Both the position numbers and the translations under genes were made by a program. Below are positions 1-7,942 of a stretch of 29,631 nucleotides of DNA, one piece after another (positions within the stretch are counted from its first letter, which is position 1; every line of letters starts with the position of its first letter). Source of the stretch: JBCCFX01 sp039029515 (lineage in GTDB: Bacteria; Planctomycetota; Phycisphaerae; Phycisphaerales; SM1A02); assembly GCA_039029515.1 (NCBI GenBank), contig JBCCFX010000018.1, positions 1 through 29,631 on the forward strand, written 5' to 3'. A model generated the notes under the pieces. It saw only the letters and a list, made by a program, of their open reading frames with translations, searched no databases and had not been told where the DNA came from.

Positions 1-488
1 ACACCGGGCACGCGTTCCATGACATCACGAAAGATCTTCAGATCAGGGGAAATCGGCTGGTTGTACTGTGCGAGCGGATGGAGGCAGACGAGCCGTTGTG
101 AGCGTTGCACCGCCTCGTTGAGAAACCGTCCGAGCGCTGCGGTTCGGTAGATCGTTCGGACACCGCATGCATCGCGGAGCGCAGCGCTGATGGGCGACCG
201 GAGGCCGTCCCACTGTTCGAGTTCCGGGTTGAGCGGTCGCAGGTACAGGATCGCCCGGCGTGCTTCGTGGGGATGGCTCGGATCGATCATCAGGATCGCG
301 CCGGGTTCGGTCGTCACGCCGGTGAGGTACTCGAAGTGCGGGTGCGGCCGGAACGTGTCGTTGAGATGATCGTCGTGCGTGCCCGCAAAGACGAGGCCGA
401 CGCTTTTGCCGATGGCGCGCATGAGTTTCGTTCGGCGCTGTTCGTATTCGCGCATCGGGATTTCAGGGTCGCTGGTGCGGGTTGCCAT
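1..488 (-). CDS. pepP: Xaa-Pro aminopeptidase (aminopeptidase P), N-terminal part, cut by window edge
   Basis: The reading frame starts at the ATG complementary to 486-488 and stays open to base 1, so only about 162 N-terminal residues are present. They match the aminopeptidase P N-terminal (AMP_N) domain: an opening REYEQRRTKLM helix, then a GLVFAG strand, then an FRPHPHFEYLTGV segment followed by EPGAILMIDP. AMP_N precedes the metal-binding pita-bread peptidase domain in this family, but that catalytic half lies outside the window, so activity cannot be judged. The known family reaction is removal of N-terminal residues that precede proline. The start lies 6 bases after the stop of the 2-hydroxyacid dehydrogenase gene, so the two are probably co-transcribed leftward. 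A creatinase-like relative without peptidase activity cannot be excluded. Confidence 0.85.
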   Translation of the reverse strand, partial: MATRTSDPEIPMREYEQRRTKLMRAIGKSVGLVFAGTHDDHLNDTFRPHPHFEYLTGVTTEPGAILMIDPSHPHEARRAILYLRPLNPELEQWDGLRSPISAALRDACGVRTIYRTAALGRFLNEAVQRSQRLVCLHPLAQYNQPISPDLKIFRDVMERVPG

Positions 489-494
489 GTGTGG

Positions 495-1478
495 TTACTC
501 GAGATCCGTGTACTGGTGTGGCATGTCGGTCCCGCGGAGGACCGCGAGTACGTTGTTGATGGCAATGTCGACCATCCACGCTCTATCTTCGAACGTGGCC
601 GATCCGAGGTGCGGAAGCAACTCGCAGTTGATGAGGTCGGCGAGCCCGGCATGCAGTTGCGGTTCATGCTCGAAGACATCGAGGCCTGCGGAGGCGATCT
701 GTCTTGTACGCAACGCTTCAACGAGCGCGGCTTCATCAATCACGGCGCCGCGAGCGGTGTTGACGAGAATCGCGGTCGGCTTCATCAATGCAATTTCAGC
801 CTTGCCGATGAGGTGATGTGTGTCTTCCTTCAGCGGGACGTGCAATGACACGATGTCTGCCTGACGAAGCCCTTCTTCCAGCGTCACACGTGTGGCGTTG
901 AGCGGTTGGACTTCGAAGTCCTCGTGTTGTCGGCGGGCGTGATACAGAATCGGCATCTCCCAGCCGATGGCACGTCGTGCGGTGGCATATCCGATGCGAC
1001 CTGCGCCGACGATGAACAACGTCTTGCCAAGGAGGCGCTGTCCAAGCAATTGGTTCGGGCCGACGCCGGTCCACTGACCGCTTCGGACGAGCTGCTGACC
1101 TTCGTACGCGCGTCGAGCAGCGCCGAGCATCAGCAGCCACGCGACGTCCGCCGTTGGTTCGGTGACCGCGTGCGGCGTGTGGCCGACGCGCACGCCACGT
1201 CGTGCGGCTTCGGCGAGGTCAATGTTGTCGACGCCGACCGCGTAGTTCGATACGACCTTCAGCTGTTCACCGGCGGCGTCGAAGAACTCATGGTTGATGA
1301 GCGTGTCTGCGGGCGTCGCAAGGACCGCATCAGCGCCACGTATGCACTGGAGCAGTGCATCGCGCGACAGGCGTTCATCGCGGTCGTTGAACCAGATGTT
1401 CTCATAGCCTTCATCCCGAAACCGCGCAGGAACATCGATGCAAAGTGGGCGCGTGATGACGATGCGTTCATTGCTCAC
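495..1478 (-). CDS. D-2-hydroxyacid dehydrogenase (glyoxylate/hydroxypyruvate reductase-like)
   Basis: This 327-residue protein has the full D-isomer-specific 2-hydroxyacid dehydrogenase layout: an N-terminal substrate domain with VSNYAVGVDNID near 76-87, a Rossmann NAD(P) domain with GAGRIG at 158-163, and the catalytic triad Arg243 (in NTARG), Glu272 (in FEHEP) and His290 (in LLPHLGSAT). The family reduces 2-ketoacids such as glyoxylate or hydroxypyruvate to D-hydroxyacids in the cytoplasm. The length is normal for a glyoxylate reductase and shorter than SerA, with no ACT domain. Its ATG overlaps the stop of the upstream DUF2470 gene by 4 bases, and its stop is 6 bases before the aminopeptidase start, so the three form a leftward operon. 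The exact substrate cannot be read from sequence. Confidence 0.9.
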   Translation of the reverse strand: MSNERIVITRPLCIDVPARFRDEGYENIWFNDRDERLSRDALLQCIRGADAVLATPADTLINHEFFDAAGEQLKVVSNYAVGVDNIDLAEAARRGVRVGHTPHAVTEPTADVAWLLMLGAARRAYEGQQLVRSGQWTGVGPNQLLGQRLLGKTLFIVGAGRIGYATARRAIGWEMPILYHARRQHEDFEVQPLNATRVTLEEGLRQADIVSLHVPLKEDTHHLIGKAEIALMKPTAILVNTARGAVIDEAALVEALRTRQIASAGLDVFEHEPQLHAGLADLINCELLPHLGSATFEDRAWMVDIAINNVLAVLRGTDMPHQYTDLE

Positions 1479-2110
1479 GCGGTCGCCTCGGCATCGCGCG
1501 ACATGGCGACCAGCACACGCTGTGCGGTGTCGGCATCAGTCATCGGTTCTGAAGATTCGACGCGCACGACTTCAAAGCGGCCGCGGACGTGAATGCCAAG
1601 TGGGTCAATGCCGACCATCACCGGATGGTCAATGTCGATCGATGCGTGGTGATGGCACAGGCGGCGCAGATCATCGCGATGGTTGTCGTTCATGAACCGG
1701 CAGAGTTTCGCTTCATCGTCCGCAAGCGGGTTCGGCCGAATCAGGGCTTCGCCATCCACGAACGAGCCTTCGTGCCGGACGGCATCGACATCGAGAAACG
1801 CCCATCGGACATCTTCAGGATCGCCGTGAAAGATCTGCCAGCGGTCGACCCAGCGACCGTGCTCGCCCGATTCCTCGAACTGCTCGAGGGAGACCGCGAT
1901 CTCCATGGATTCTTCGCCGGCATCCGGCACGAAGAGCACGCAATCGAGCGTTTGCAGCATCGCCACCATGACCGGTGCAACGAGACGGCCATCATGGGTG
2001 ACGACGTACTTGATCTGACGAAGGTGTTCGCCGAACTGGATCTCACCGAACGTGTACCCGATGAGGTAGGCATACGCGTTGTCAATCACATCGTGTTCCA
2101 TAACACGCAT
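1475..2110 (-). CDS. DUF2470-domain protein (HugZ/pyridoxamine-oxidase-like fold)
   Basis: I place the start at the ATG complementary to 2108-2110 (211 residues). A second ATG three codons on (2099-2101) is an equal alternative. The frame stays open upstream, but that extension runs back into the divergent shikimate gene and is of low complexity. The C-terminal third has the DUF2470 pattern: FMNDNHRDDLRRLCHHH, then HPVMVGIDPLGIHVRG and a closing stretch with MTDADTAQRVLVAM. The N-terminal part (about residues 15-110) could be the split-barrel FMN-binding fold usual in such proteins, seen in heme-utilisation HugZ relatives, but I see no decisive FMN motif. It is first in the leftward operon, overlapping the dehydrogenase gene by 4 bases. 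The function is unknown; a heme or flavin role is only a family-based guess. Confidence 0.7.
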   Translation of the reverse strand: MRVMEHDVIDNAYAYLIGYTFGEIQFGEHLRQIKYVVTHDGRLVAPVMVAMLQTLDCVLFVPDAGEESMEIAVSLEQFEESGEHGRWVDRWQIFHGDPEDVRWAFLDVDAVRHEGSFVDGEALIRPNPLADDEAKLCRFMNDNHRDDLRRLCHHHASIDIDHPVMVGIDPLGIHVRGRFEVVRVESSEPMTDADTAQRVLVAMSRDAEATA

Positions 2111-2154
2111 CGTATCGTCGCGCACGGAACCACGCTGAGCCGTAGGATGCCAGT

Positions 2155-3696
2155 ATGAGTCTGATTTGTGTTCCGATTGCTGTTGATGCGCCCGGTGATG
2201 TCCCGACCGCATTGATCCGAGCCAGGCATGCGGTTGACGCCGGTGCCCGGTTGATCGAATGGCGTGTCGACCCTGTTGCCGGCGATGAGGATGCGCCTGC
2301 GGCGGTCGTGCAGCTGGTCCGCGAGAGTCCCGCGCCATGCATTGTGACGTGTCGAGATGCTGGTGAGGGTGGCGTCTTCAACGGGAGCGACGAGCAACGC
2401 GTGGCGTTGCTCACGGCGCTTCATCAGGCTGACGTCTGGCCGCGCTACATCGACATTGAGCTCGCGACGTGGCAGCGCGCCGCGACGGTCCGGACCGCGA
2501 TGCGCGGTCTCGCATCCGATTCGACGCAGGATGGTATTCCGCGCACGAGCTTGATCCTGTCATCGCACGATTTCAGCGGCCGGCCGCGTGATCTCATGCA
2601 GCGTGTCGCCGCGATGCACGATGAACCGCAGGCGAACGTGATCAAGATCGTATGGATGGGTCGATCGCTGCGTGACAACCTCGAAGCGTTCGAATTGCTC
2701 CGCGATCGACAGAAGCCGATGATCGCGATCGTCATGGGCGAGTACGGCCTGATGAGTCGGGTGCTCGCGCCGAAGTTCGGCGGGATGTTGACGTTCGCCG
2801 TTGCAGACACGAATGAGGAGACGGCGCCAGGCCAACCGACGATCACCGATCTTCGTGATTTCTATCGCACGGAGAGCATCAACACATCGACGGAGGTCTT
2901 CGGCGTGATTGGTTGGCCGGTCGCGCACTCGCAGAGTCCGGCGTATCACAACGCGCGGTTCGCGGTCGATGGCCGCAACGCGGTATACCTGCCGCTTCCG
3001 GTCGCGGATGACCATCTGCATTTCAAGGCATCAATCGGCACACTGATGGATGAGCCATCGTTGCACTTCCGAGGCGCCAGCGTCACGATTCCTCACAAGG
3101 AGAACGCGTTGCGCTTCGTGCGCGAACGTGGCGGCACCGTTGATGCTGCTGCCGATCGTGCCGGTGCGGTCAACACGCTCTCCATCGGAGCCTCTGACAA
3201 TCTGTCGGCGATAAATACTGATGCACCGGCGATCATCGATGCGTTGGCGACACGCCGCGAGGAATTGCGAGGCGCATCGGTGGCACTGCTTGGCGCGGGT
3301 GGCGTGGCGCGCGCTGCGGCGAGCGCGTTATGTGACGCCGGCGCTGACGTGACGGTGTTCAATCGCACGCCGGAGCGTGCCCATGAACTCGCATCACACG
3401 TGGACGGTATTTCGGTCGGCGCGGCTGATGGTCTGGCGACGCATCGTTTTGACATCTACGTGAACGCGACGTCAATCGGCATGGAAGGCGGCATGATGCC
3501 GGGCAATAATCCGCTCGACGAACTGTGTGAAGGCGACCCGACGCGGCCGGATTCGACGAGTATCGTGTTCGAAACGGTATACGCGCCAGAGCAGACACCA
3601 TTCCTCGTGGATGCCGCACAGCGTGGCGCGACATGTGTGACCGGCAGTGAGATGTTCCGACTTCAGGCCGAACGGCAATATGAGGCATGGCAATGA
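2155..3696 (+). CDS. aroDE: Bifunctional 3-dehydroquinate dehydratase (type I) / shikimate dehydrogenase
   Basis: This 513-residue fusion carries two consecutive steps of the shikimate pathway: dehydroquinate to dehydroshikimate, then NADPH-dependent reduction to shikimate. Residues 1-240 are a type I dehydratase with EWR at 35-37, His138 in SSHDF, the Schiff-base lysine Lys164 in NVIKI, and a GQPTITDLR closing loop. Residues 245-513 are AroE with the shikimate-binding HSQSP at 258-262, catalytic Lys315 in TIPHKENA, NTD at 354-356, the dinucleotide loop GAGGVARA at 380-387, the NADP-selecting NRT at 403-405 and a C-terminal GSEMF...Q motif. All key residues are present in both halves. The ATG at 2155 follows an AGGA about 8 bases upstream. 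Its stop overlaps the preferred hslU start. The same domain order is known from plants and chlamydiae. Confidence 0.93.
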   Translation: MSLICVPIAVDAPGDVPTALIRARHAVDAGARLIEWRVDPVAGDEDAPAAVVQLVRESPAPCIVTCRDAGEGGVFNGSDEQRVALLTALHQADVWPRYIDIELATWQRAATVRTAMRGLASDSTQDGIPRTSLILSSHDFSGRPRDLMQRVAAMHDEPQANVIKIVWMGRSLRDNLEAFELLRDRQKPMIAIVMGEYGLMSRVLAPKFGGMLTFAVADTNEETAPGQPTITDLRDFYRTESINTSTEVFGVIGWPVAHSQSPAYHNARFAVDGRNAVYLPLPVADDHLHFKASIGTLMDEPSLHFRGASVTIPHKENALRFVRERGGTVDAAADRAGAVNTLSIGASDNLSAINTDAPAIIDALATRREELRGASVALLGAGGVARAAASALCDAGADVTVFNRTPERAHELASHVDGISVGAADGLATHRFDIYVNATSIGMEGGMMPGNNPLDELCEGDPTRPDSTSIVFETVYAPEQTPFLVDAAQRGATCVTGSEMFRLQAERQYEAWQ

Positions 3697-5135
3697 CGAC
3701 AATCATCCCCGGCACGATCGCTCGCATGAAACGTCTCGGCGATGCATCGGAATCATCCTATGATCCAACGATGGCATTGACTCCACGAGAGATCGTCGCG
3801 CAACTTGATCGGTACATCATCGGTCAGGACGCCGCCAAGCGTGCGGTGGCGGTGGCAGTGCGCAATCGCTGGCGTCAGCAGCAGCTCGATCAGGACCTCG
3901 CACGCGAGATCACGCCGAAGAACATCATCATGGTCGGTCCCACCGGCGTCGGGAAAACAGAGATCGCGCGCCGACTCGCCACGCTCGTGAACGCGCCGTT
4001 CATTAAGGTGGAAGCGAGTAAGTACACCGAAGTCGGGTACCACGGGCGTGACGTCGAGTCGATGGTGCGCGATCTGCTCGACCTCGCCATCAATATGGTT
4101 CGTCAGGAACAAGGCGATGCCGTGCGGCAGCAGGCAGAGGAAGCGGTCGAACGCCGGCTCGTGAGTCTTCTGCTCGGCGATGCGGGCGAACCGCCCGTTC
4201 CGGCGTGGTCCGAACAAAACGACGCCGACGATGACACCACATCGACTACGCCCGATGAACACGAGCGCGTGCGCAAGCGACTCCACGAGAAGCTGCGCGA
4301 AGGCTTCTTCGAGGATCGTGAGATTGAAATCACTGTGCGCGAGCGCGCCAACATTCCGATGATGGGCGGCATGGGACCGGATCAGCTTGATCCGGGAATG
4401 GCGTCGATGCTGGAAAATCTCCTGCCGGACAAGACGCATCGGCGTACGGTGACGGTGGCGCAAGCGCGTCGTATTCTTCTGCAGGAAGAGACAGACAAGC
4501 TTGTCGATGACGAGAAGGTGGTGGACAACGCGATCGCACGTACAGAGCAGTCGGGCATCATCTTCCTCGATGAGATCGACAAGGTCGCCGCTGGCGCATC
4601 GCAGCGCAGTGCCGATGTGTCACGTGAAGGTGTGCAGCGCGATCTGTTGCCAATCGTGGAAGGCAGTGCGGTCACTACGAAGCACGGTGTCGTGCATACG
4701 GATCAGATTCTGTTCATCGCTGCGGGTGCGTTTCATGTTGCGGCGGTGAGTGATCTGATGCCTGAATTACAGGGTCGATTCCCGATTCGCGTTGAATTGG
4801 AAGCGCTGACGAAGGACGATTTCAAGCGCATTCTGGTGGAGCCGGATGCAGCGCTGACGGTACAGCAGCAGGCACTGCTCGCGACGGAAGGTCTCAAGAT
4901 CACATACGACGACGCGGCGATCGATGCGATGGCCGAGCTTGCCGCGGAAGCCAATGCCACCATGGAGAACATTGGCGCTCGCCGACTCATGACCGTGATC
5001 GAATGTGTGTTTGAAGAGATTTCATTCGATGCGCCGGATCGTAAGGACAAGACGGTGAAGATCACCGATTCATTTGTCCGTGAGCGCATCGGTGCAGTCT
5101 TGCGGGATGAGGATCTCAGCCGGTTCGTGTTGTAA
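3693..5135 (+). CDS. hslU: ATP-dependent protease ATPase subunit HslU
   Basis: This is an AAA+ unfoldase that feeds proteins to the HslV peptidase in the cytoplasm. It shows the HslU opening TPREIVAQLD...IIGQDAAKRAV, Walker A GPTGVGKT (about residues 82-89), the pore loop as GYHG (about 115-118), an inserted I-domain (about 130-270), Walker B IIFLDEID, AGAFHVA and LQGRFPIRVEL segments, and a C-terminus DLSRFVL, the part that docks into HslV in characterised enzymes. I prefer the ATG at 3693: it overlaps the aroDE stop as ATGA and has GAGG 7 bases before it. This gives 480 residues, about 26 more than usual before TPREIV. The ATG at 3771 fits family length better but has no ribosome site; one at 3687 is also possible. 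No hslV lies beside it. Confidence 0.92.
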   Translation: MTTIIPGTIARMKRLGDASESSYDPTMALTPREIVAQLDRYIIGQDAAKRAVAVAVRNRWRQQQLDQDLAREITPKNIIMVGPTGVGKTEIARRLATLVNAPFIKVEASKYTEVGYHGRDVESMVRDLLDLAINMVRQEQGDAVRQQAEEAVERRLVSLLLGDAGEPPVPAWSEQNDADDDTTSTTPDEHERVRKRLHEKLREGFFEDREIEITVRERANIPMMGGMGPDQLDPGMASMLENLLPDKTHRRTVTVAQARRILLQEETDKLVDDEKVVDNAIARTEQSGIIFLDEIDKVAAGASQRSADVSREGVQRDLLPIVEGSAVTTKHGVVHTDQILFIAAGAFHVAAVSDLMPELQGRFPIRVELEALTKDDFKRILVEPDAALTVQQQALLATEGLKITYDDAAIDAMAELAAEANATMENIGARRLMTVIECVFEEISFDAPDRKDKTVKITDSFVRERIGAVLRDEDLSRFVL

Positions 5136-5168
5136 TCCCTCGAAGGCCCTTTAAGGAAAGCGTGCTGC

Positions 5169-6107
5169 ATGCGTGTCGTGTCACTGCTCCCGTCGGCGAC
5201 AGAACTGCTGTGTGCGATCGGCGCGGAGGACATGCTCGTCGGACGCTCGCATGAGTGCGACTATCCTGCATCCATCGCTGATCGACCCGTGCTGACCGGC
5301 CAGCGCACGGTGGCAACAACGAGTGCGGACATCGACCGGCAGGTGCGCGAAGCGCTCCAGCAGGATGACTCGGATCGTTCGCTGTATACGCTCGACGTCG
5401 ATCAACTGCGTGCGTTGGAGCCGGATGTGATTCTCACGCAGGATCTGTGCGATGTCTGTTCGATCGATTTGAAGACCGTCCGTGGCGTTGTCGCGACCAT
5501 GTCGCCTGAACCCAGCGTTGTCAGCCTGAATCCGCAAACGCTCGAAGACATCTACGACGACATATTGACCATCGGGCAGGCGATTGGACGAACAGAAGCG
5601 GCCGATGCCGCGATGGTGTCGTTGCGCGGTGAGTATTGGACAGCGGTGGACTACACGAATCCATACATGGCGTCGGTGCCGGTGGCGTTTCTCGAGTGGA
5701 TGGACCCGTTGTTCGCTGGGGGCCACTGGACGCCACAACTCATCAACGCCGCAGGCGGTGCACACGTGCTCAACGAGCCCGGGGCGAAGTCACGGCAGAT
5801 CTCGGCCGATGATCTTGTGTCGGCGAAACCGGAACGACTGATTGTGTGTCCGTGTGGGTACGACCTGCCGGCGATCGAGCGCGAGATGCCGGCCCTGTGT
5901 GCGCAACCATGGTGGAGCGAATTGCCGGCGGTACAGGCCAATCAGGTCGTGCTTGTCGATGGCAACCAGATGTTCAACCGACCAGGTCCGCGGTTGGTGA
6001 CGGCTTTCCGCTGGCTTGTGTCATGGCTGCATGACCGAGACGAGGTTCGGCCCGCGGGTTTCCCGGTCAAACGTTGGGACTGCGCTACGGCAACAGCTGG
6101 GCCGTAG
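5169..6107 (+). CDS. Cobalamin-binding-like protein, BtuF/periplasmic-binding fold, no signal peptide
   Basis: This 312-residue protein has the helical-backbone periplasmic binding fold of BtuF/FhuD-type proteins. It opens with RVVSLLPSATELLCAIGAED and has the LVGRSHECDYP segment, a TQDLCDVCSID cysteine motif, LNPQTLEDIYDDI, PCGYDL and a closing FNRPGPRLV. These are hallmarks of the family usually annotated as cobalamin-binding protein. There is no signal peptide or lipobox, so it probably stays in the cytoplasm, and no ABC permease or ATPase gene is nearby. The start at 5169 follows AAGGAAAG at about 5153-5160 and lies 33 bases after hslU, possibly in the same transcript. Its last 23 bases overlap the end of the convergent DUF1573 gene. 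The ligand is inferred from family only. Confidence 0.8.
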   Translation: MRVVSLLPSATELLCAIGAEDMLVGRSHECDYPASIADRPVLTGQRTVATTSADIDRQVREALQQDDSDRSLYTLDVDQLRALEPDVILTQDLCDVCSIDLKTVRGVVATMSPEPSVVSLNPQTLEDIYDDILTIGQAIGRTEAADAAMVSLRGEYWTAVDYTNPYMASVPVAFLEWMDPLFAGGHWTPQLINAAGGAHVLNEPGAKSRQISADDLVSAKPERLIVCPCGYDLPAIEREMPALCAQPWWSELPAVQANQVVLVDGNQMFNRPGPRLVTAFRWLVSWLHDRDEVRPAGFPVKRWDCATATAGP

Positions 6108-6798
6108 CGTCGTGTGTCGTCTCAAGCTCGTGCATGGAGACGGTCACGACGGCATCCTCCGAAGTGTCAGCATTGTCGGTCCGTGTGATCAGGAGATCTG
6201 CGCGCCAAAGCGCAGGTCGTCCCTCGCTCGGTTGGGCGGGTTTGAATTCGCGCCATGACGATAATGCGGCTTCGAATCCAGCGGAGACGGTGACGTTGAC
6301 GTCGGGAGGCGTCGGATCATTGAGCCAGCGTTCAACGGTGATCGGTGCGCCTGCCGTTCCTGCAGCGTTGAATCGCAGCGGACTCGGAATAGGACGAATC
6401 GGATTGTCACGTCGTGCGTTGACCGTGAACTCGAGCGTGCGATTGCCAATTGGTTCCAGGAGCACGTGAAGTCGCTCGGTCTTTTTCGCGGTCTTCTCGA
6501 CGGTCATCTCGACTTCGATGACGAGGTCGTCGCCATCGGCGATGGATGTCGTCTCAGCGCGGCCGCGCAGACAGCTGCACGATGGTTTGAGCTGCGCGAC
6601 GGTGATGGTTCCGCCAGACGCGTTCGTCAATCGAAACGAATGAGTGACGGTTGCCGCATCATCGATGATGATGGCAGTCGTCTCGTGTGCCATCGCGCCC
6701 GTCAGCGCTGCTCTCGATGACGCAACGCGCATGATCAGCATCACCATGGCACATATGAGAACGCCGGCGACGAAGGTGATGACGAGACGTTTCAGCAT
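6085..6798 (-). CDS. DUF1573-domain membrane-anchored protein
   Basis: I start this at the ATG complementary to 6796-6798, giving 237 residues that open with a basic MLKR and a single hydrophobic helix (about 4-25), a signal anchor or uncleaved signal. A longer frame exists but its extension overlaps the upstream permease gene. Residues 45-140 match DUF1573: THSFRLTNASGG, then a KPSCSC pair (Cys74, Cys76), then an alternating beta pattern. This Ig-like domain is widespread in Planctomycetota and Bacteroidota surface proteins; its role is unknown. Most of the protein should lie outside the cytoplasmic membrane. It lies 28 bases after the EamA permease stop and is probably co-transcribed with it. 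Its end overlaps the end of the convergent cobalamin-binding-like gene. Confidence 0.75.
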   Translation of the reverse strand: MLKRLVITFVAGVLICAMVMLIMRVASSRAALTGAMAHETTAIIIDDAATVTHSFRLTNASGGTITVAQLKPSCSCLRGRAETTSIADGDDLVIEVEMTVEKTAKKTERLHVLLEPIGNRTLEFTVNARRDNPIRPIPSPLRFNAAGTAGAPITVERWLNDPTPPDVNVTVSAGFEAALSSWREFKPAQPSEGRPALWRADLLITRTDNADTSEDAVVTVSMHELETTHDATAQLLP

Positions 6799-6826
6799 GA
6801 CGCAAGTGTAGCGGTCAGTGCGGCAT

Positions 6827-7792
6827 TCAGTTGCCGGCGGCGAGTCCGCGTTCGGCGATCGGAACCGTTCGATGGCTTTCGTGGCGCTGCGGTCGACCCA
6901 GGGCAAGACCGCTGACGATACAGACGAGCGCGATGATCTGAGTCAGGCTCGGTTGCTCCTGGAGAATCGCCCAGGCACCGATGACCGCGATCGCAGGCAC
7001 GGTGAGCGACCACGTGGACAACGCGCGAGCATCGTGCGTGCGCTTCGCACGATGCATGGTGAGCTGGCCACTGACCACGATGATGGCGGCATAGATCACC
7101 ATGACGATCCACAGCCGACCGGTGAACGCTTCGGCAAAGTGTTCCGGGCCGAAGAGGATCATCGCGGTGACGAAGAAGACGAGGGATGAGACCGCGTTGC
7201 GCACGAACAGCATGCCACACACGCCAACGGATGAGACGTTTGAGTCTGCAAGCAGAATGGAGAATCCCTGAATCGTGACCGCGATGACGATCAGCACTTC
7301 GCCGCGAAGATCGCGCTGGATGGCATCAAACGTGCAGATCAACGCCGCGCCGATGAGGATCAGCACGAGGCCGCACCATGAGGCTGGCGTTCTTTGGCGC
7401 CTGAGGATGACGAACGAGATGATGCTGACAGGCACGATTTCGAAACGGGCGAGCAGTATGAAATTGATCGCCGTCGTCATTTCAAGCGCGGTGAACAACA
7501 GCGCCGGCACGATGACCGCAAGCGCGATGTGGCCGGCGAGATGCAGCCAGCCGACACCACGTACACCGCGCAGATCAGCGAGAATCGCGCGCGGTCCGAA
7601 TACAAGGAGTGAGACGAGCGCTGCCGCGAGGTTTCCGACGAAGAGCACATTGCAGTAAGAGATCACGCCGGGTGCGATCAAGCCGGTTTCGCCACCGTGA
7701 ATGATCAGCCAGCGCACGATGGGTGTTGTCAGACCGAGGATCACGAGTGCCGCGATGAGATTGGCCCGGACTGACATCGTTGGCGTGGGCAT
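6827..7792 (-). CDS. EamA/DMT-family permease
   Basis: This 321-residue, very hydrophobic protein has about ten predicted transmembrane helices in two repeated five-helix halves, the layout of the drug/metabolite transporter (EamA) family. Recognisable pieces are an ALEMTTAINFILLARFEIV segment at the end of the first repeat, WCGLVLILIGAAL between the halves, and a last helix TQIIALVCIVSGLAL, followed by a short polar tail. The family exports or exchanges small metabolites; the substrate cannot be told. The start at 7792 has no strong ribosome site, and Met6 at 7777 is an alternative. It diverges from clpB across a 150-base gap and is probably followed by the DUF1573 gene in one transcript. 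Confidence 0.82.
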   Translation of the reverse strand: MPTPTMSVRANLIAALVILGLTTPIVRWLIIHGGETGLIAPGVISYCNVLFVGNLAAALVSLLVFGPRAILADLRGVRGVGWLHLAGHIALAVIVPALLFTALEMTTAINFILLARFEIVPVSIISFVILRRQRTPASWCGLVLILIGAALICTFDAIQRDLRGEVLIVIAVTIQGFSILLADSNVSSVGVCGMLFVRNAVSSLVFFVTAMILFGPEHFAEAFTGRLWIVMVIYAAIIVVSGQLTMHRAKRTHDARALSTWSLTVPAIAVIGAWAILQEQPSLTQIIALVCIVSGLALGRPQRHESHRTVPIAERGLAAGN

Positions 7793-7942
7793 GACGAAGT
7801 GGGTCGATCCTCAGGATGGTCTGCCGTTCTGGCAGCGTCCAGCGGCATTATCAGCGTATCAGCGGCGGTTGGCGATTGGCGCGGGGTTTGCGATCAGTGA
7901 GATGCGGTGTGACCGCAATTCGTTACAGCCGGAGGGATCATC
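7793..7942. promoter_or_regulatory. Divergent control region between EamA permease and clpB
   Basis: This 150-base gap must hold the starts of both transcripts. I see an exact tandem repeat of TATCAGCG at 7849-7864, then two copies of TTGGCG separated by one base near 7869-7881. A small hairpin CTGCC-N5-GGCAG lies near 7821-7835. There is no CIRCE element (TTAGCACTC-N9-GAGTGCTAA), so HrcA control is not supported, and no convincing heat-shock sigma-factor promoter. The ribosome site GGAGGG at about 7931-7936 belongs to clpB. A regulatory role for the tandem repeat is inference. Confidence 0.4.

Noticed and set aside
2111..2338. N-terminal extension of the DUF2470 gene
   Set aside because: It would run through the divergent promoter region and into aroDE coding sequence, and the added residues are Arg/His/Gln-rich without any domain.
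5136..5168. Cobalamin riboswitch before the cobalamin-binding-like gene
   Set aside because: The gap to hslU is only 33 bases, far too short for the riboswitch.
7793..7942. CIRCE/HrcA operator before clpB
   Set aside because: I searched by eye for the TTAGCACTC inverted repeat and found nothing similar.
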